Shown here: positions 7,434 to 15,005 of the stretch, piece after piece | Numbering within the stretch: position 1 is the stretch's first letter | Layout of the letters: the number at the start of each line of letters is the position of its first letter | Origin: JANRIZ01 sp033764445 | GTDB taxonomy: Bacteria > Verrucomicrobiota > Verrucomicrobiia > JAWXBN01 | Assembly: GCA_033764445.1 (NCBI GenBank) | Contig: JANRIZ010000003.1 | Span: forward strand, 1 to 19,349 | Reading direction: 5' to 3' | DNA: 19,349 nt | The notes under the pieces: model-generated | Databases searched by the model: none | Seen by the model: only the letters and a program-made list of their open reading frames with translations | Told to the model about the DNA's origin: nothing | Translations under genes and position numbers: made by a program

Positions 7434-8702
7434 ATGGCCAAAGCACCCGTCAAATATCCCCGCAGTCCCAAGGAAACCCTTGGCGGCTACGTCCATCTGC
7501 CCCGTTTCATCGACAAGGCCCGCATGTTCCTGGAGGGCACGCTGCCCAAGGACTACCGGAAAAATTTCGGCGGCGGCTACGACGGCATGTTTTTGAAAGT
7601 CACCAAAATCAGGAAGGATGCATTCCTCAAGGCCCTCAAAACCCTCGGGACGGATGCGGAGGTCGAAAAGTGGGTCAAAAAGAATTCCAAGGCCAAGGCC
7701 AAGGACATCAAGGCCTTCAACGAGGCTGTGCTCACCTATCCGGGCACGGTCAAGGGGGTGGCGGGCATCCGCCGCATGGTCGACGTCATTGACCATGATG
7801 AAAAACGGTTTGTTCCCAAGCTCATCGCCTTTGTGGGCGTGGGGCGCATGGGGGCGAACATGGCCCGGCGGCTCAAGGACCTGGGGTACGATGTGACGGC
7901 CGTGTACGATTCCCACCGTCCGCTCGCCGAGGAGCTGGCCCGGGAGATCGGGGCCCATGTCCCGGCCCGTCTGGCGGATGTGACCGCCTCCGCGGACATC
8001 ATCATCACCGTGGTCACCAACGACCAGGCCATGCGCGAGGTGTTTTTTGGCGAGGGGGACAACCTGCTCATCGGTGCCGCCGGAAAAATTTTCATCAACT
8101 GTGCCACCCTTTCCCCGGCCATTCATCACGAGGTGGAGGCCGCGGCCAACAAGGTCGGGGCCGAAACGCTCGAGGCCTGCATGGCCTCCTCGATCACCCA
8201 GGCCCGCAACGGGTCCCTGTACCTGATGTGCGGCGGAAATGAATCCGTCTTCAAGAAGGTCTCCCCGGTTCTGAATGCCATGAGTCTGATCTGCCGGTTT
8301 GTCGGCAAGACCGGAGACGCGGCCAAGGTCAAGGCCCTGGTGAACATGGTCATGAACATCAACACCGCGGGGCTGGCCGAGGGCCTGGGCCTGGCCCATG
8401 CCATGAATCTGAACCTGGGCCTGGTCCAGGAGGTCTTCTCACAGACGGGAGCCAATTCCCGCGTGCTGGTCACCGATGGCGGGGACATGGAAGCCCGCGA
8501 CCACAGCTGTTTCTTTTCGGCCGAACACGCCGCCAAGGATTCGGGCATCGCCCTGGCCCTGGCCAAGGAAAACGGACTGGCCCTGCCGCTGGCCGAGGCC
8601 ACTCTGGGCCAGTACAAAAAAATGGTCGAACTCGGTCTGGGCAATCTGGACAAGTCCGGCATTGCGGAGCTGACCTTCAAGGGCCGCACCCTGCACAAGT
8701 AA
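7434..8702 (+). CDS. DUF5069 domain fused to a beta-hydroxyacid (3-hydroxyisobutyrate/glyoxylate-type) dehydrogenase
   Basis: 422 residues from ATG 7434, preceded by AGGAG at 9 nt. Residues 1-125 match my memory of DUF5069 (YPRSPKETLGGYVHLPRFIDKAR near the start, then a GMFLKV strand and a helical end); its function is unknown. From about 130 a full NAD(P)-dependent beta-hydroxyacid dehydrogenase begins. It has the dinucleotide loop GVGRMGANMARRL (135-147), a substrate region (about 248-262, with ARNGSL), and GKTGDAAKVKALVNM (291-305), which aligns with the GLYR/GHBDH motif and places the catalytic lysine at K300, with EGLGLA following. The helical domain runs to the end with KDSGIALALA and a normal C-terminus. 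The family oxidises 3-hydroxy acids or reduces glyoxylate or succinic semialdehyde with NAD(P)(H); the substrate here is unknown. The next gene is a sugar-isomerase-like barrel, so sugar-acid metabolism is plausible. A stem at 8721-8757 follows the stop. Confidence 0.92.
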   Translation: MAKAPVKYPRSPKETLGGYVHLPRFIDKARMFLEGTLPKDYRKNFGGGYDGMFLKVTKIRKDAFLKALKTLGTDAEVEKWVKKNSKAKAKDIKAFNEAVLTYPGTVKGVAGIRRMVDVIDHDEKRFVPKLIAFVGVGRMGANMARRLKDLGYDVTAVYDSHRPLAEELAREIGAHVPARLADVTASADIIITVVTNDQAMREVFFGEGDNLLIGAAGKIFINCATLSPAIHHEVEAAANKVGAETLEACMASSITQARNGSLYLMCGGNESVFKKVSPVLNAMSLICRFVGKTGDAAKVKALVNMVMNINTAGLAEGLGLAHAMNLNLGLVQEVFSQTGANSRVLVTDGGDMEARDHSCFFSAEHAAKDSGIALALAKENGLALPLAEATLGQYKKMVELGLGNLDKSGIAELTFKGRTLHK

Positions 8703-8720
8703 AAGCACCCACCTCATTTC

Positions 8721-8760
8721 CGGTCCGGGGGTCTGCACACAGCGGAGCGCTGGACCGTTT
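8721..8760 (+). terminator. Weak candidate terminator or stem after the dehydrogenase gene
   Basis: CGGTCCGG at 8721-8728 can pair with CTGGACCG at 8750-8757 (8 bp, one G-T pair), followed by TTTC. The loop is large (21 nt) and the T-run is short, so this is weak. The rest of the 88-bp gap before the next gene shows no gene and no clear promoter. Confidence 0.3.
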
Positions 8761-8790
8761 CAACCCACCCAAATCAATCCGTCATCACCT

Positions 8791-9669
8791 ATGAAAAAAG
8801 CCCCTGTTCTCAAACAATTCGCCGGCATGTGGACCCTCACCCACCAGCCCGACATCCACAACCCCAAAAAGGAATGGAGCGTGGAGGAGAAATTCAGGCA
8901 GGCCAAAAAACAGGGTTTTGATGCGATGGGCGTCTGGGCGGCTCCCGAACTTTTTGTGCCCCTGGCCAAAAAATACAAAATGGATCTGGTGGTGTACATT
9001 GACGGCAACTGGAAGACCTACAAGGAGCGCATTGATGCCCTGGCCAAAATGAATCCCTCCCGGGTCAACGTGCAGATGCTCGATCATGATACGCTGCCCG
9101 CGGAAGCCGTCAAATTGTGGCTGGTGATCATGGATTACGCCAAAAAACTCGGCCTGGCCGACCGCATGGACCTGGAGGTCCACCGCGACACCTGCACGGA
9201 GACCCCCGAGAAGACCTACGAGATTGCGAAGCTGTACCAGCAAAAGACCGGCAAAAAAATCCAGATGTGCTTTGACTTTTCGCATTTTGCGGTGGTCAAA
9301 CACATCGGCACCCCCTACCGCAACCGGCTTTTGGTCGAGCGTCTGGACCTCACCCAAAAGGCCCGCCAGCTCCATCTGCGTCCCTTCAACGGACACCACT
9401 GCCAGGTGCCCTTGACCGATGGCAAAGGCAAGATTTCCGTCGAAGGCAAACACTACATTGAGTTTGTCAACGACCTGATTGTCGCGTGGCTGAAGGCCGC
9501 CAAGGGGGGCGAAACCCTGTATGTGTGTCCGGAGTTCGGGCCCTGGTGCAGCACGTACGGTCTGACCACCTTCCCCGACGTGTGGAAGGATGCCTGTCTG
9601 CTTCGCCGGGAAACCGAAAAGTCCTGGAAGAAGAATCTCGCGCTCTGGCAGAAGGGCGCCCTGAAGTAG
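8791..9669 (+). CDS. Xylose isomerase-like TIM-barrel protein (sugar phosphate isomerase/epimerase family)
   Basis: 292 residues from ATG 8791. The pattern fits the xylose isomerase-like/AP endonuclease 2 barrel. Strands end in likely metal or sugar ligands: LEVHRDTCTETP (128-139; E129 and H131), CFDFSHFAV (160-168; D162 and H165), LHLRPFNGHH (194-203; H195) and CPEFGPW (246-252; E248). The length is typical for the family. Members isomerise or epimerise sugars, keto-sugars or sugar phosphates with a divalent metal; the exact substrate cannot be read from sequence. There is no signal peptide, so it should be cytosolic. No Shine-Dalgarno precedes the ATG (upstream bases are TCATCACCT), in contrast to the dehydrogenase 88 bp upstream. 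The pair may form a small pathway for a sugar acid, but they could also be separate units. A strong terminator follows 27 bp after the stop. Confidence 0.85.
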   Translation: MKKAPVLKQFAGMWTLTHQPDIHNPKKEWSVEEKFRQAKKQGFDAMGVWAAPELFVPLAKKYKMDLVVYIDGNWKTYKERIDALAKMNPSRVNVQMLDHDTLPAEAVKLWLVIMDYAKKLGLADRMDLEVHRDTCTETPEKTYEIAKLYQQKTGKKIQMCFDFSHFAVVKHIGTPYRNRLLVERLDLTQKARQLHLRPFNGHHCQVPLTDGKGKISVEGKHYIEFVNDLIVAWLKAAKGGETLYVCPEFGPWCSTYGLTTFPDVWKDACLLRRETEKSWKKNLALWQKGALK

Positions 9670-9696
9670 GTTTTCCCATCGGAACAATCCCCCGTC

Positions 9697-9725
9697 AGGC
9701 CGCGGCAACCCCGCGGCCTTTTTTC
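9697..9725 (+). terminator. Strong rho-independent terminator
   Basis: AGGCCGCGG (9697-9705), loop CAACC, and CCGCGGCCT (9711-9719) form a perfect 9-bp GC-rich stem. It continues directly into a run of T's (9719-9724). It lies 27 bp after the TIM-barrel gene and separates it from the GH57 transcription unit. Confidence 0.92.
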
Positions 9726-9751
9726 TGATCCGGCACCCGGGGAATTGTGCA

Positions 9752-9781
9752 TTGCCTCCGCCGGGAAAGTGCCGTAATAAT
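9752..9781 (+). promoter_or_regulatory. Candidate sigma-70-type promoter of the GH57 gene, giving a near-leaderless mRNA
   Basis: TTGCCT at 9752-9757 (four of six consensus bases) and AATAAT at 9776-9781 (five of six) are 18 nt apart, just after a terminator. Transcription from this -10 would begin around 9788, while the ATG is at 9790. There is no Shine-Dalgarno between. Both facts together favour a leaderless or almost leaderless message. Confidence 0.55.
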
Positions 9782-9789
9782 ACAGCACC

Positions 9790-11376
9790 ATGCCCAAAGG
9801 TTACCTCGCCATTGTCCTGCACGCGCATCTGCCGTTTGTCCGGCATCCGGAACACGAGGAGTTTCTGGAGGAGGACTGGCTCTACGAGGCGATCACCGAG
9901 ACCTACATTCCGCTCATCAACATGATGGATGGGCTGGTGCATGACGGGGTGGATTTCCGGCTGACGATGTCCGTGACCCCGCCCCTGGCCTCCATGCTGC
10001 TCGACCCCCTGCTGCAGGAGCGGTACGTCCGGCACATCAACCGGCTGCTGGAGCTGACGTGGAAGGAGACCAAGCGGTACCAGTACGAACCCGCGTTCAA
10101 GGATCTGGCGTGGTTTTACCACAACCGGTATCTTGAGGCGCGCCACGTGTTTCAGGAGAAATACGGGCGGAACCTGGTCGGGGCCTTCCGCAAGTTCCAG
10201 GAGATGGGCAGGCTTGAGATCATCACCTGCGGGGCCACCCACGGGTTTCTGCCGCTCATGCGGGAGAATCCCGAGGCCGTGCGGGCACAGATTCTGTTGG
10301 CCCGGGACCACTACGAAAGCTGTTTTGGCTGCACCCCGCGCGGCATCTGGCTGCCCGAATGCGCCTATTTTCCCGGGGTGGAAAAATTCCTGCAGGAGGC
10401 CGAGATCCGCTATTTCATCATGGACACCCACGGTGTGATGTTTGCCGAGCCGCGGCCCCGGTACGGGATTTATGCCCCTGTTTTCACGCGGAGCGGACCC
10501 GCGGCCTTTGCACGCGATCCGGAGTCGGGGCAGCAGGTGTGGAGTTCCCAGGCCGGGTATCCCGGGGACCCCGTGTACCGGGATTTTTACCGCGACATCG
10601 GTTTTGATGCGGAGCTGGACTACATCCGGCCCTACATCCAGCCCAACGGCCTGCGGAAATTCACCGGGGTGAAATATTTCAAGATCACCGGCCCGGGCCA
10701 TGACAAACAGCCCTATCTCCGTCAGGAGGCCGTTGAACGGGCCGCCACCCACGCCGGGAACTTCATGTTCAACCGGGAAAAACAGGTCGAACATCTGGCC
10801 GGGGTCATGGGCGGGGATCAGAAACCCATCATTGTCTCCCCGTACGACGCCGAGCTTTTCGGGCACTGGTGGTTTGAGGGCCCCGATTTTCTGAATTATT
10901 TCATCCGCAAATCCGCCTTTGACCAGGAGGTCTTCCGGCTGACCCATGCGGTGGACTATCTGCGCGAGTACGACACGCACCAGGTGGTCACCCCCAGCGC
11001 CTCCTCGTGGGGAAACAAGGGTTACTGGGAGGTGTGGCTCGACTCGTGCAATTCCTGGGTGTACCCGCATCTGCATGTGGCCGCCCAGCGGATGACCGAG
11101 GCCGCGCGGAAATATCCCGGGGCCTACGGGCAGATGGAGCGGGCGCTCAAACAACTGGCCCGCGAGCTGCTGCTGGCCCAATCCAGCGACTGGGCCTTTC
11201 TGATGAAGACGGGCACCGCGCCGCATTATGCGACCAAGCGGACCCGCGACCATATCCTGCGGTTCACAAAGCTTTTTGAACAGGTCCGGGACAACCGCAT
11301 CGACGAGCGGTTTCTGGCGGGTCTGGAGCACCGGGACAATATTTTCCCGGATTTGAACTGGAAACACTATCTTTGA
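9790..11376 (+). CDS. Glycoside hydrolase family 57 1,4-alpha-glucan branching enzyme
   Basis: 528 residues from ATG 9790. The start GYLAIVLHAHLPFVRHPE carries the GH57 HAHLPF motif. The catalytic nucleophile is E190 in GIWLPECAYFPG (185-196), and the acid/base is D353 in SPYDAELFGHWWFEGPDF (350-367). TPSASSWGNKGYWEVWLD (401-418) and the helical C-terminal region with SSDWAFLMKTG (465-475) and H-YA-KRTRDH are typical of the branching-enzyme subgroup (DUF1957-type). The length fits family members of about 520-560 residues. It introduces alpha-1,6 branches into glycogen-like glucan in the cytosol. No other glycogen gene is in the window. Translation probably starts without a Shine-Dalgarno from a near-leaderless mRNA. 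The following membrane-protein gene begins within 40 bp of the stop and is likely co-transcribed, although no functional link is obvious. Confidence 0.96.
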   Translation: MPKGYLAIVLHAHLPFVRHPEHEEFLEEDWLYEAITETYIPLINMMDGLVHDGVDFRLTMSVTPPLASMLLDPLLQERYVRHINRLLELTWKETKRYQYEPAFKDLAWFYHNRYLEARHVFQEKYGRNLVGAFRKFQEMGRLEIITCGATHGFLPLMRENPEAVRAQILLARDHYESCFGCTPRGIWLPECAYFPGVEKFLQEAEIRYFIMDTHGVMFAEPRPRYGIYAPVFTRSGPAAFARDPESGQQVWSSQAGYPGDPVYRDFYRDIGFDAELDYIRPYIQPNGLRKFTGVKYFKITGPGHDKQPYLRQEAVERAATHAGNFMFNREKQVEHLAGVMGGDQKPIIVSPYDAELFGHWWFEGPDFLNYFIRKSAFDQEVFRLTHAVDYLREYDTHQVVTPSASSWGNKGYWEVWLDSCNSWVYPHLHVAAQRMTEAARKYPGAYGQMERALKQLARELLLAQSSDWAFLMKTGTAPHYATKRTRDHILRFTKLFEQVRDNRIDERFLAGLEHRDNIFPDLNWKHYL

Positions 11377-11412
11377 TCCGTCCCGCGGGTGGGCGAAAAC
11401 TCCCGTGGCAAA

Positions 11413-12738
11413 ATGCGGTGGAAACTGTTTAATGTCCCCATGCTGCGGTTGATTCTGGTGGCCCTCTTGAGCACGCTTTCGGCGGGATTGCTCGCCTGTG
11501 GACTGATCCTGACGGGGGCCGTCGAGGAGGTTGACCACGCCCTGATCCCCTTCCGGGCGGGGTTCCGTCCCAAAACCGCCCCGCCCCCCGAGCTCGTGCT
11601 CATTGCCGCAGAATCCAACCGGCTGAATCTGGCCCTGCTGCTCGATGCCCTGATCCGGAAACCGCCACGGACGGTTCTGTTGCTGGGGCGGCTGGACACC
11701 CGCACCAGGAACCAGGGCGAGTTTGAGACACTCATGGCCGAAAAACTCGAATCCATCCGTCCAGTCGTCCTGGTGTGCGGGGCCAACACCATGTCGCACG
11801 ATCTGGGGCAGGGCCGCTGGCAGGTGTTGCCGCCGATCCTGCCCAATTATTTCGGGAACGACACGCAGATTCCGTACGGGGTGAGTTCGTGGCGTCCGCT
11901 GGGGATTTTTGCCGATCGCGCCGCGATGGTTCTGCCGCTGCCGACAAACCTGCCGCGTGCCTCCTCGGGTTATCCGATGCTGATGCGGGTCAAACCCTAT
12001 CTGCTGCCCACCCTGCCGCTGGGCATTTTTCTGGCCTACGACAACACCCTGCCGCTCCTGATGAAAGTGAAGGTGGGCGAATCCATCTCGTGGACCCGGC
12101 CCGGAGGTCACCGGGATGTGCCCATCAATGAACGGGGACAGATGCTGCTCAATCCCCGGTTTGCCCTCCGGGATTACCGGACCGTCACCTTTGACCAGGT
12201 GCTCGAGGGCAAGGCCAATCTCGACAGCGGCCTGGGCGAGCGGACCGTGCTCCACGAGCTGGAGGGCAAACTGGTCATCCTCTACGATCCCGCCTTCGAG
12301 GAATCGGCGCATTTTGCAAAAGTCTGCCAGGCGGTTGCCAACATTTTGCAGGAGGACTATCTGGTCAAAACCCTGCCCGTGGCGACGTACGGCCTGCCGC
12401 TGTTTTTGATTCTGGTCGCCTCACTCTTTTCATCCGTTTTTCACCGGCACGGTCCGTACGTGGTGGCATTGGTCGTGCTGGTGGCGGCCTGGATGATCAG
12501 CGAATGGTTTTTCCGTCAGAACCTCATCTGGCCCTGGGCGGCCACCACGTTGTCCCTGATGATGGTCGTGCCGTGGACGTATTTTTATCTGCGGCTGGTT
12601 GAATCGATGAAAGTGCCGGGGACGGAAACCGGGGAAATCCATCCCCCGGAAAAACCTGGTTCCGGGGAGCAGGCCCCGCCCCCTGCGGGGGTGGAGGAAA
12701 AAGGCGGGGAAAAGGCCGGTCAAAATAAGCCTCTTTAA
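11413..12738 (+). CDS. CHASE2-like membrane sensor protein without an output domain
   Basis: 441 residues from ATG 11413; an in-frame GTG at 11389 would add eight residues, and the choice between them is open. Layout: membrane helix about 12-34, an extracytoplasmic region about 40-318, three membrane helices (about 321-341, 346-367, 371-394), and a 45-residue Pro/Gly/Lys-rich tail. In CHASE2 domains I expect a strand reporting on a GxxLxxP core, then an Asn/Arg-containing loop, a VLxG step and ELxGKxVxIG before three helices. Here INERGQMLLNPR (238-249), TFDQVLEG (259-266) and ELEGKLVILYD (282-292) follow that order. CHASE2 proteins usually continue into a cyclase, kinase or similar output domain; nothing of the kind follows here. 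It may sense an envelope signal and act through a partner. The family call is moderate; membrane topology is firm. Confidence 0.7.
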   Translation: MRWKLFNVPMLRLILVALLSTLSAGLLACGLILTGAVEEVDHALIPFRAGFRPKTAPPPELVLIAAESNRLNLALLLDALIRKPPRTVLLLGRLDTRTRNQGEFETLMAEKLESIRPVVLVCGANTMSHDLGQGRWQVLPPILPNYFGNDTQIPYGVSSWRPLGIFADRAAMVLPLPTNLPRASSGYPMLMRVKPYLLPTLPLGIFLAYDNTLPLLMKVKVGESISWTRPGGHRDVPINERGQMLLNPRFALRDYRTVTFDQVLEGKANLDSGLGERTVLHELEGKLVILYDPAFEESAHFAKVCQAVANILQEDYLVKTLPVATYGLPLFLILVASLFSSVFHRHGPYVVALVVLVAAWMISEWFFRQNLIWPWAATTLSLMMVVPWTYFYLRLVESMKVPGTETGEIHPPEKPGSGEQAPPPAGVEEKGGEKAGQNKPL

Positions 12739-12750
12739 CCTTGCGGCACC

Positions 12751-12770
12751 CGGCAGTTTGCGGCAGTTTT
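12751..12770 (+). repeat. Tandem 10-bp direct repeat in the amidase leader
   Basis: CGGCAGTTTG (12751-12760) is followed at once by CGGCAGTTTT (12761-12770), nine of ten bases identical. It lies 10 bp before the likely amidase ATG. It may be an operator half-site pair or a chance duplication. Confidence 0.5.
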
Positions 12771-12779
12771 CACGGGGTC

Positions 12780-14114
12780 ATGACAGTTCGCTGCTGCCTG
12801 TTTTTACTCCTGCTGAGTGTGCTCCCCCTCTGTGGGCAGGAGACGGAGTGGCAGGTGGTGCGCCACCGCAACCGGGACTATGTCACCCTGCGGAGTTTCT
12901 GCAAATTTTACGGTTTCCAGTACCAGCCCCTCAGCCCGACCAGTGACACGACCCTCCAGGGGCGGCTGGGCCGGCTGACCCTGCGTTTGAACAGCAATGA
13001 CGCCAAAATCAACGGCATCAAATACTGGCTGGCCTTTCCGCCCGAGGAACGGGAGGGGACCGTCCTCATTTCCCGGTCGGATGTGAGCCTGCTGTTTGAT
13101 CCCGTGCTGCGTCCGTACGGGGTGAGTCGGCGGACCTTTGACACCGTGGTGCTCGATGCCGGGCATGGCGGGGACGATCACGGGGCCCGCAGCCGTGTGG
13201 GATACGAGAAAAAATTCACCCTCGACATGGTCTTCCGGGTCAAAAAACTGCTGGAGTCCGAGGGGCTCCGGGTTGTGCTCACCCGGCGCCGGGATGTTTT
13301 CATCGGTCTGGATGCACGGGTGGACATCGCACGTTCGGAGGGGATGGATGCCATTTTTGTGAGCCTGCATTTTAACCAGGGCCCCTCGCAGGCGGAGGGA
13401 ATCGAAACCTTCTGGCTGGCCCCGCGCGGGACCCCCTCGACCGGGTCGGAGCGGGTGAGGATCAGCGATTATGAGGGGCAGCGGGGCAACAGCACCGATC
13501 CGAAGAACCTCCTGCTGGCCTCCACGGTCCACAAGGCGGTGATGAAGGCGGTGAGCACGCCCGACCGGGGGGTCAAACGGGCGAGATTCTGGGTGCTGCG
13601 CTACAACGGGATCCCGGCCATTCTTTTTGAGGGGGGGTTCCTGTCCAATTCCCGGGAATCCCGCAAGATCGCCCGGGAGGCGTATCGGGACGAACTGGCG
13701 GAGGGAATTGTCAGCGGCATTCTCGCCTACCGCTCGATCATGGAGCGCGGTGAGGACCCGGGTGCCGAGATACAGACCGAGGGGACTCTCCGCAAAAAAC
13801 CAAAACCGGACCCGCTGTCCACCAACAAACCCCCCGCGGTTACCGAGCCGTTGCCTGCTCCCGTCAAAATGGCCGTCCCCAAACCTGTTCTCCGGCCCAA
13901 GACACAGACACAGACACAGGCCGGGACGACCAATGCCCCGGTTGATGGCACTCCGCCGAAGGGTGTTGTGGTGCCCCCTTCTCCCACCGTGCCCCCCCCA
14001 CACGTTCCGGTCCCGGCGCCGATCACCCCCGTGGGTGTTCCCGTGCCGGAGCCCGTCACCCCCGTGTCCGTTCCCACGTCCCTCACCCCCGCGACCGCCC
14101 CGGTCCCGCGTTGA
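12780..14114 (+). CDS. N-acetylmuramoyl-L-alanine amidase (Amidase_3) with a Pro-rich tail
   Basis: 444 residues from ATG 12780. A TTG at 12741 is also in frame, but only the ATG puts a signal peptide (MTVRCCLFLLLLSVLPLC) at the N-terminus. Cys18 follows L-P-L, which is not a canonical lipobox, so lipidation is doubtful. Residues about 24-115 resemble a copper-amine-oxidase-N-like domain (YVTLRSFCKFYGFQYQ, INGIKYWLAFPP). The zinc-dependent amidase runs from about 120 to 320: VVLDAGHGGDDHGAR (H129), E143 in YEKKF, VSLHFNQG (H197), and the catalytic Glu E284 in ILFEGGFLSN. It cleaves the bond between MurNAc and L-alanine in peptidoglycan, in the periplasm. Residues about 338-444 are a Pro/Val/Thr-rich disordered tail with PVP, PITPVGVP, PVTPVSVP and TQTQTQ repeats, perhaps a wall-spanning or anchoring segment. 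murI follows 22 bp downstream, so both act on peptidoglycan. Confidence 0.93.
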   Translation: MTVRCCLFLLLLSVLPLCGQETEWQVVRHRNRDYVTLRSFCKFYGFQYQPLSPTSDTTLQGRLGRLTLRLNSNDAKINGIKYWLAFPPEEREGTVLISRSDVSLLFDPVLRPYGVSRRTFDTVVLDAGHGGDDHGARSRVGYEKKFTLDMVFRVKKLLESEGLRVVLTRRRDVFIGLDARVDIARSEGMDAIFVSLHFNQGPSQAEGIETFWLAPRGTPSTGSERVRISDYEGQRGNSTDPKNLLLASTVHKAVMKAVSTPDRGVKRARFWVLRYNGIPAILFEGGFLSNSRESRKIAREAYRDELAEGIVSGILAYRSIMERGEDPGAEIQTEGTLRKKPKPDPLSTNKPPAVTEPLPAPVKMAVPKPVLRPKTQTQTQAGTTNAPVDGTPPKGVVVPPSPTVPPPHVPVPAPITPVGVPVPEPVTPVSVPTSLTPATAPVPR

Positions 14115-14136
14115 CCCCATCGAGAGGTTCCGTTGC

Positions 14137-14940
14137 ATGACAGATTCCAACGCTTCCATTGGTGTGTTTGATTCCGGCATTGGCGGACTGACCGTGGTCC
14201 GTGCCTTGCGCGAGGAGTTGCCGCAGGAGAACATCGTCTATCTAGGGGACACCGCACGGGTGCCTTATGGGAACAAGACCGCCGAGACCGTGACCCGGTT
14301 TTCGTTGGAGGATTGCCGGTTTTTGCAGGGGCAGGGGGTCAAACTCATTGTGGCCGCCTGCAACACCGCCTCGGCATTGGCCATGCCCGCACTTCTGCGG
14401 GAGATTCCCGTGCCGATTCTGGGCATGATTGAAACCGGGGCCGCCGCCGCCGCCGGACGGACCGTCAGCGGACGCGTGGGAGTCATCGGAACCGCGGCGA
14501 CGATCGCCTCGGGGGCCTATGCGGAGGCGTTGACGCGACTTCGGCCCGGGGGCCGGACCTATTCCAAGGCCTGTCCGTTGCTTGTGCCCCTGGTTGAGGA
14601 GGGATGGGCGGGGCACGCCGTCACCGAGGCGGTGTTGCGCGAGTACCTGCCGGAGATTCTCGGGGAGAATATCGACACCCTGGTTCTGGGCTGCACCCAT
14701 TATCCCCTGCTCAAGGAGGCCATCGCCCGGGTGGCGGGTCCGACCGTCGCGCTGGTGGATTCCGCCCAGGCCAGTGCCCAGGCCGTGCGCCGGTATCTGA
14801 CCCGGAGTGCCGGACTCAATCCCGGACCGGGGAGCGGACGACTGACCGTTTGTGTCACCGATCTGCCTGCGCGGGTCGGGGAATTTACCGCGCGGTTTTT
14901 GGGGATCCCCGAACTGCCCGTCGAAAAGGTGACTTTTTGA
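14137..14940 (+). CDS. murI: Glutamate racemase
   Basis: 267 residues from ATG 14137, with GAGAGG 9 nt upstream. The enzyme interconverts L- and D-glutamate without cofactor, supplying D-Glu for peptidoglycan precursors in the cytosol. Signatures are complete: IGVFDSGIGGLTV (8-20, with D12 and S13), YLGDTARVPYG (35-45), the first catalytic cysteine C75 in AACNTASA, GVIGTAATIASGAY (115-128), and the second catalytic cysteine C186 in LGCTHYPLL with H188. The length is normal. The frame stays open upstream into the amidase gene, but the homologous N-terminus and the ribosome site fix the start at 14137. It follows the amidase gene by 22 bp and is probably co-transcribed with it. A 65-bp gap then leads to the DUF4340 gene. 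Confidence 0.97.
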   Translation: MTDSNASIGVFDSGIGGLTVVRALREELPQENIVYLGDTARVPYGNKTAETVTRFSLEDCRFLQGQGVKLIVAACNTASALAMPALLREIPVPILGMIETGAAAAAGRTVSGRVGVIGTAATIASGAYAEALTRLRPGGRTYSKACPLLVPLVEEGWAGHAVTEAVLREYLPEILGENIDTLVLGCTHYPLLKEAIARVAGPTVALVDSAQASAQAVRRYLTRSAGLNPGPGSGRLTVCVTDLPARVGEFTARFLGIPELPVEKVTF

Positions 14941-15005
14941 AAAAACTGTGGAACACTGCCGTGCGGGGAGGGTTCCCCGGGATGGAAACCCTTTCGGACG
15001 GATGA

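Noticed and set aside
8785..12312. An 1175-codon open frame on the minus strand
   Set aside because: It lies antisense to the TIM-barrel, GH57 and CHASE2-like genes. It has no domain pattern and crosses the strong terminator, so it is a composition artefact.
11871..13127. Identical 16-mer at 11871-11886 and 13112-13127
   Set aside because: Both copies encode the same short peptide (PYGVS) in frame in two genes with the same codon preference. Two copies inside coding sequence are best explained by chance.
13627..14136. Possible N-terminal extension of glutamate racemase
   Set aside because: It overlaps the amidase gene in another frame, is very rich in Pro and Arg, and the racemase family begins at the ATG at 14137.
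14941..15005. Possible terminator after murI
   Set aside because: The run of T and A at 14933-14945 has no GC stem in front of it, and the GGGTT...AACCC pairing further on is imperfect and lacks a T-run.
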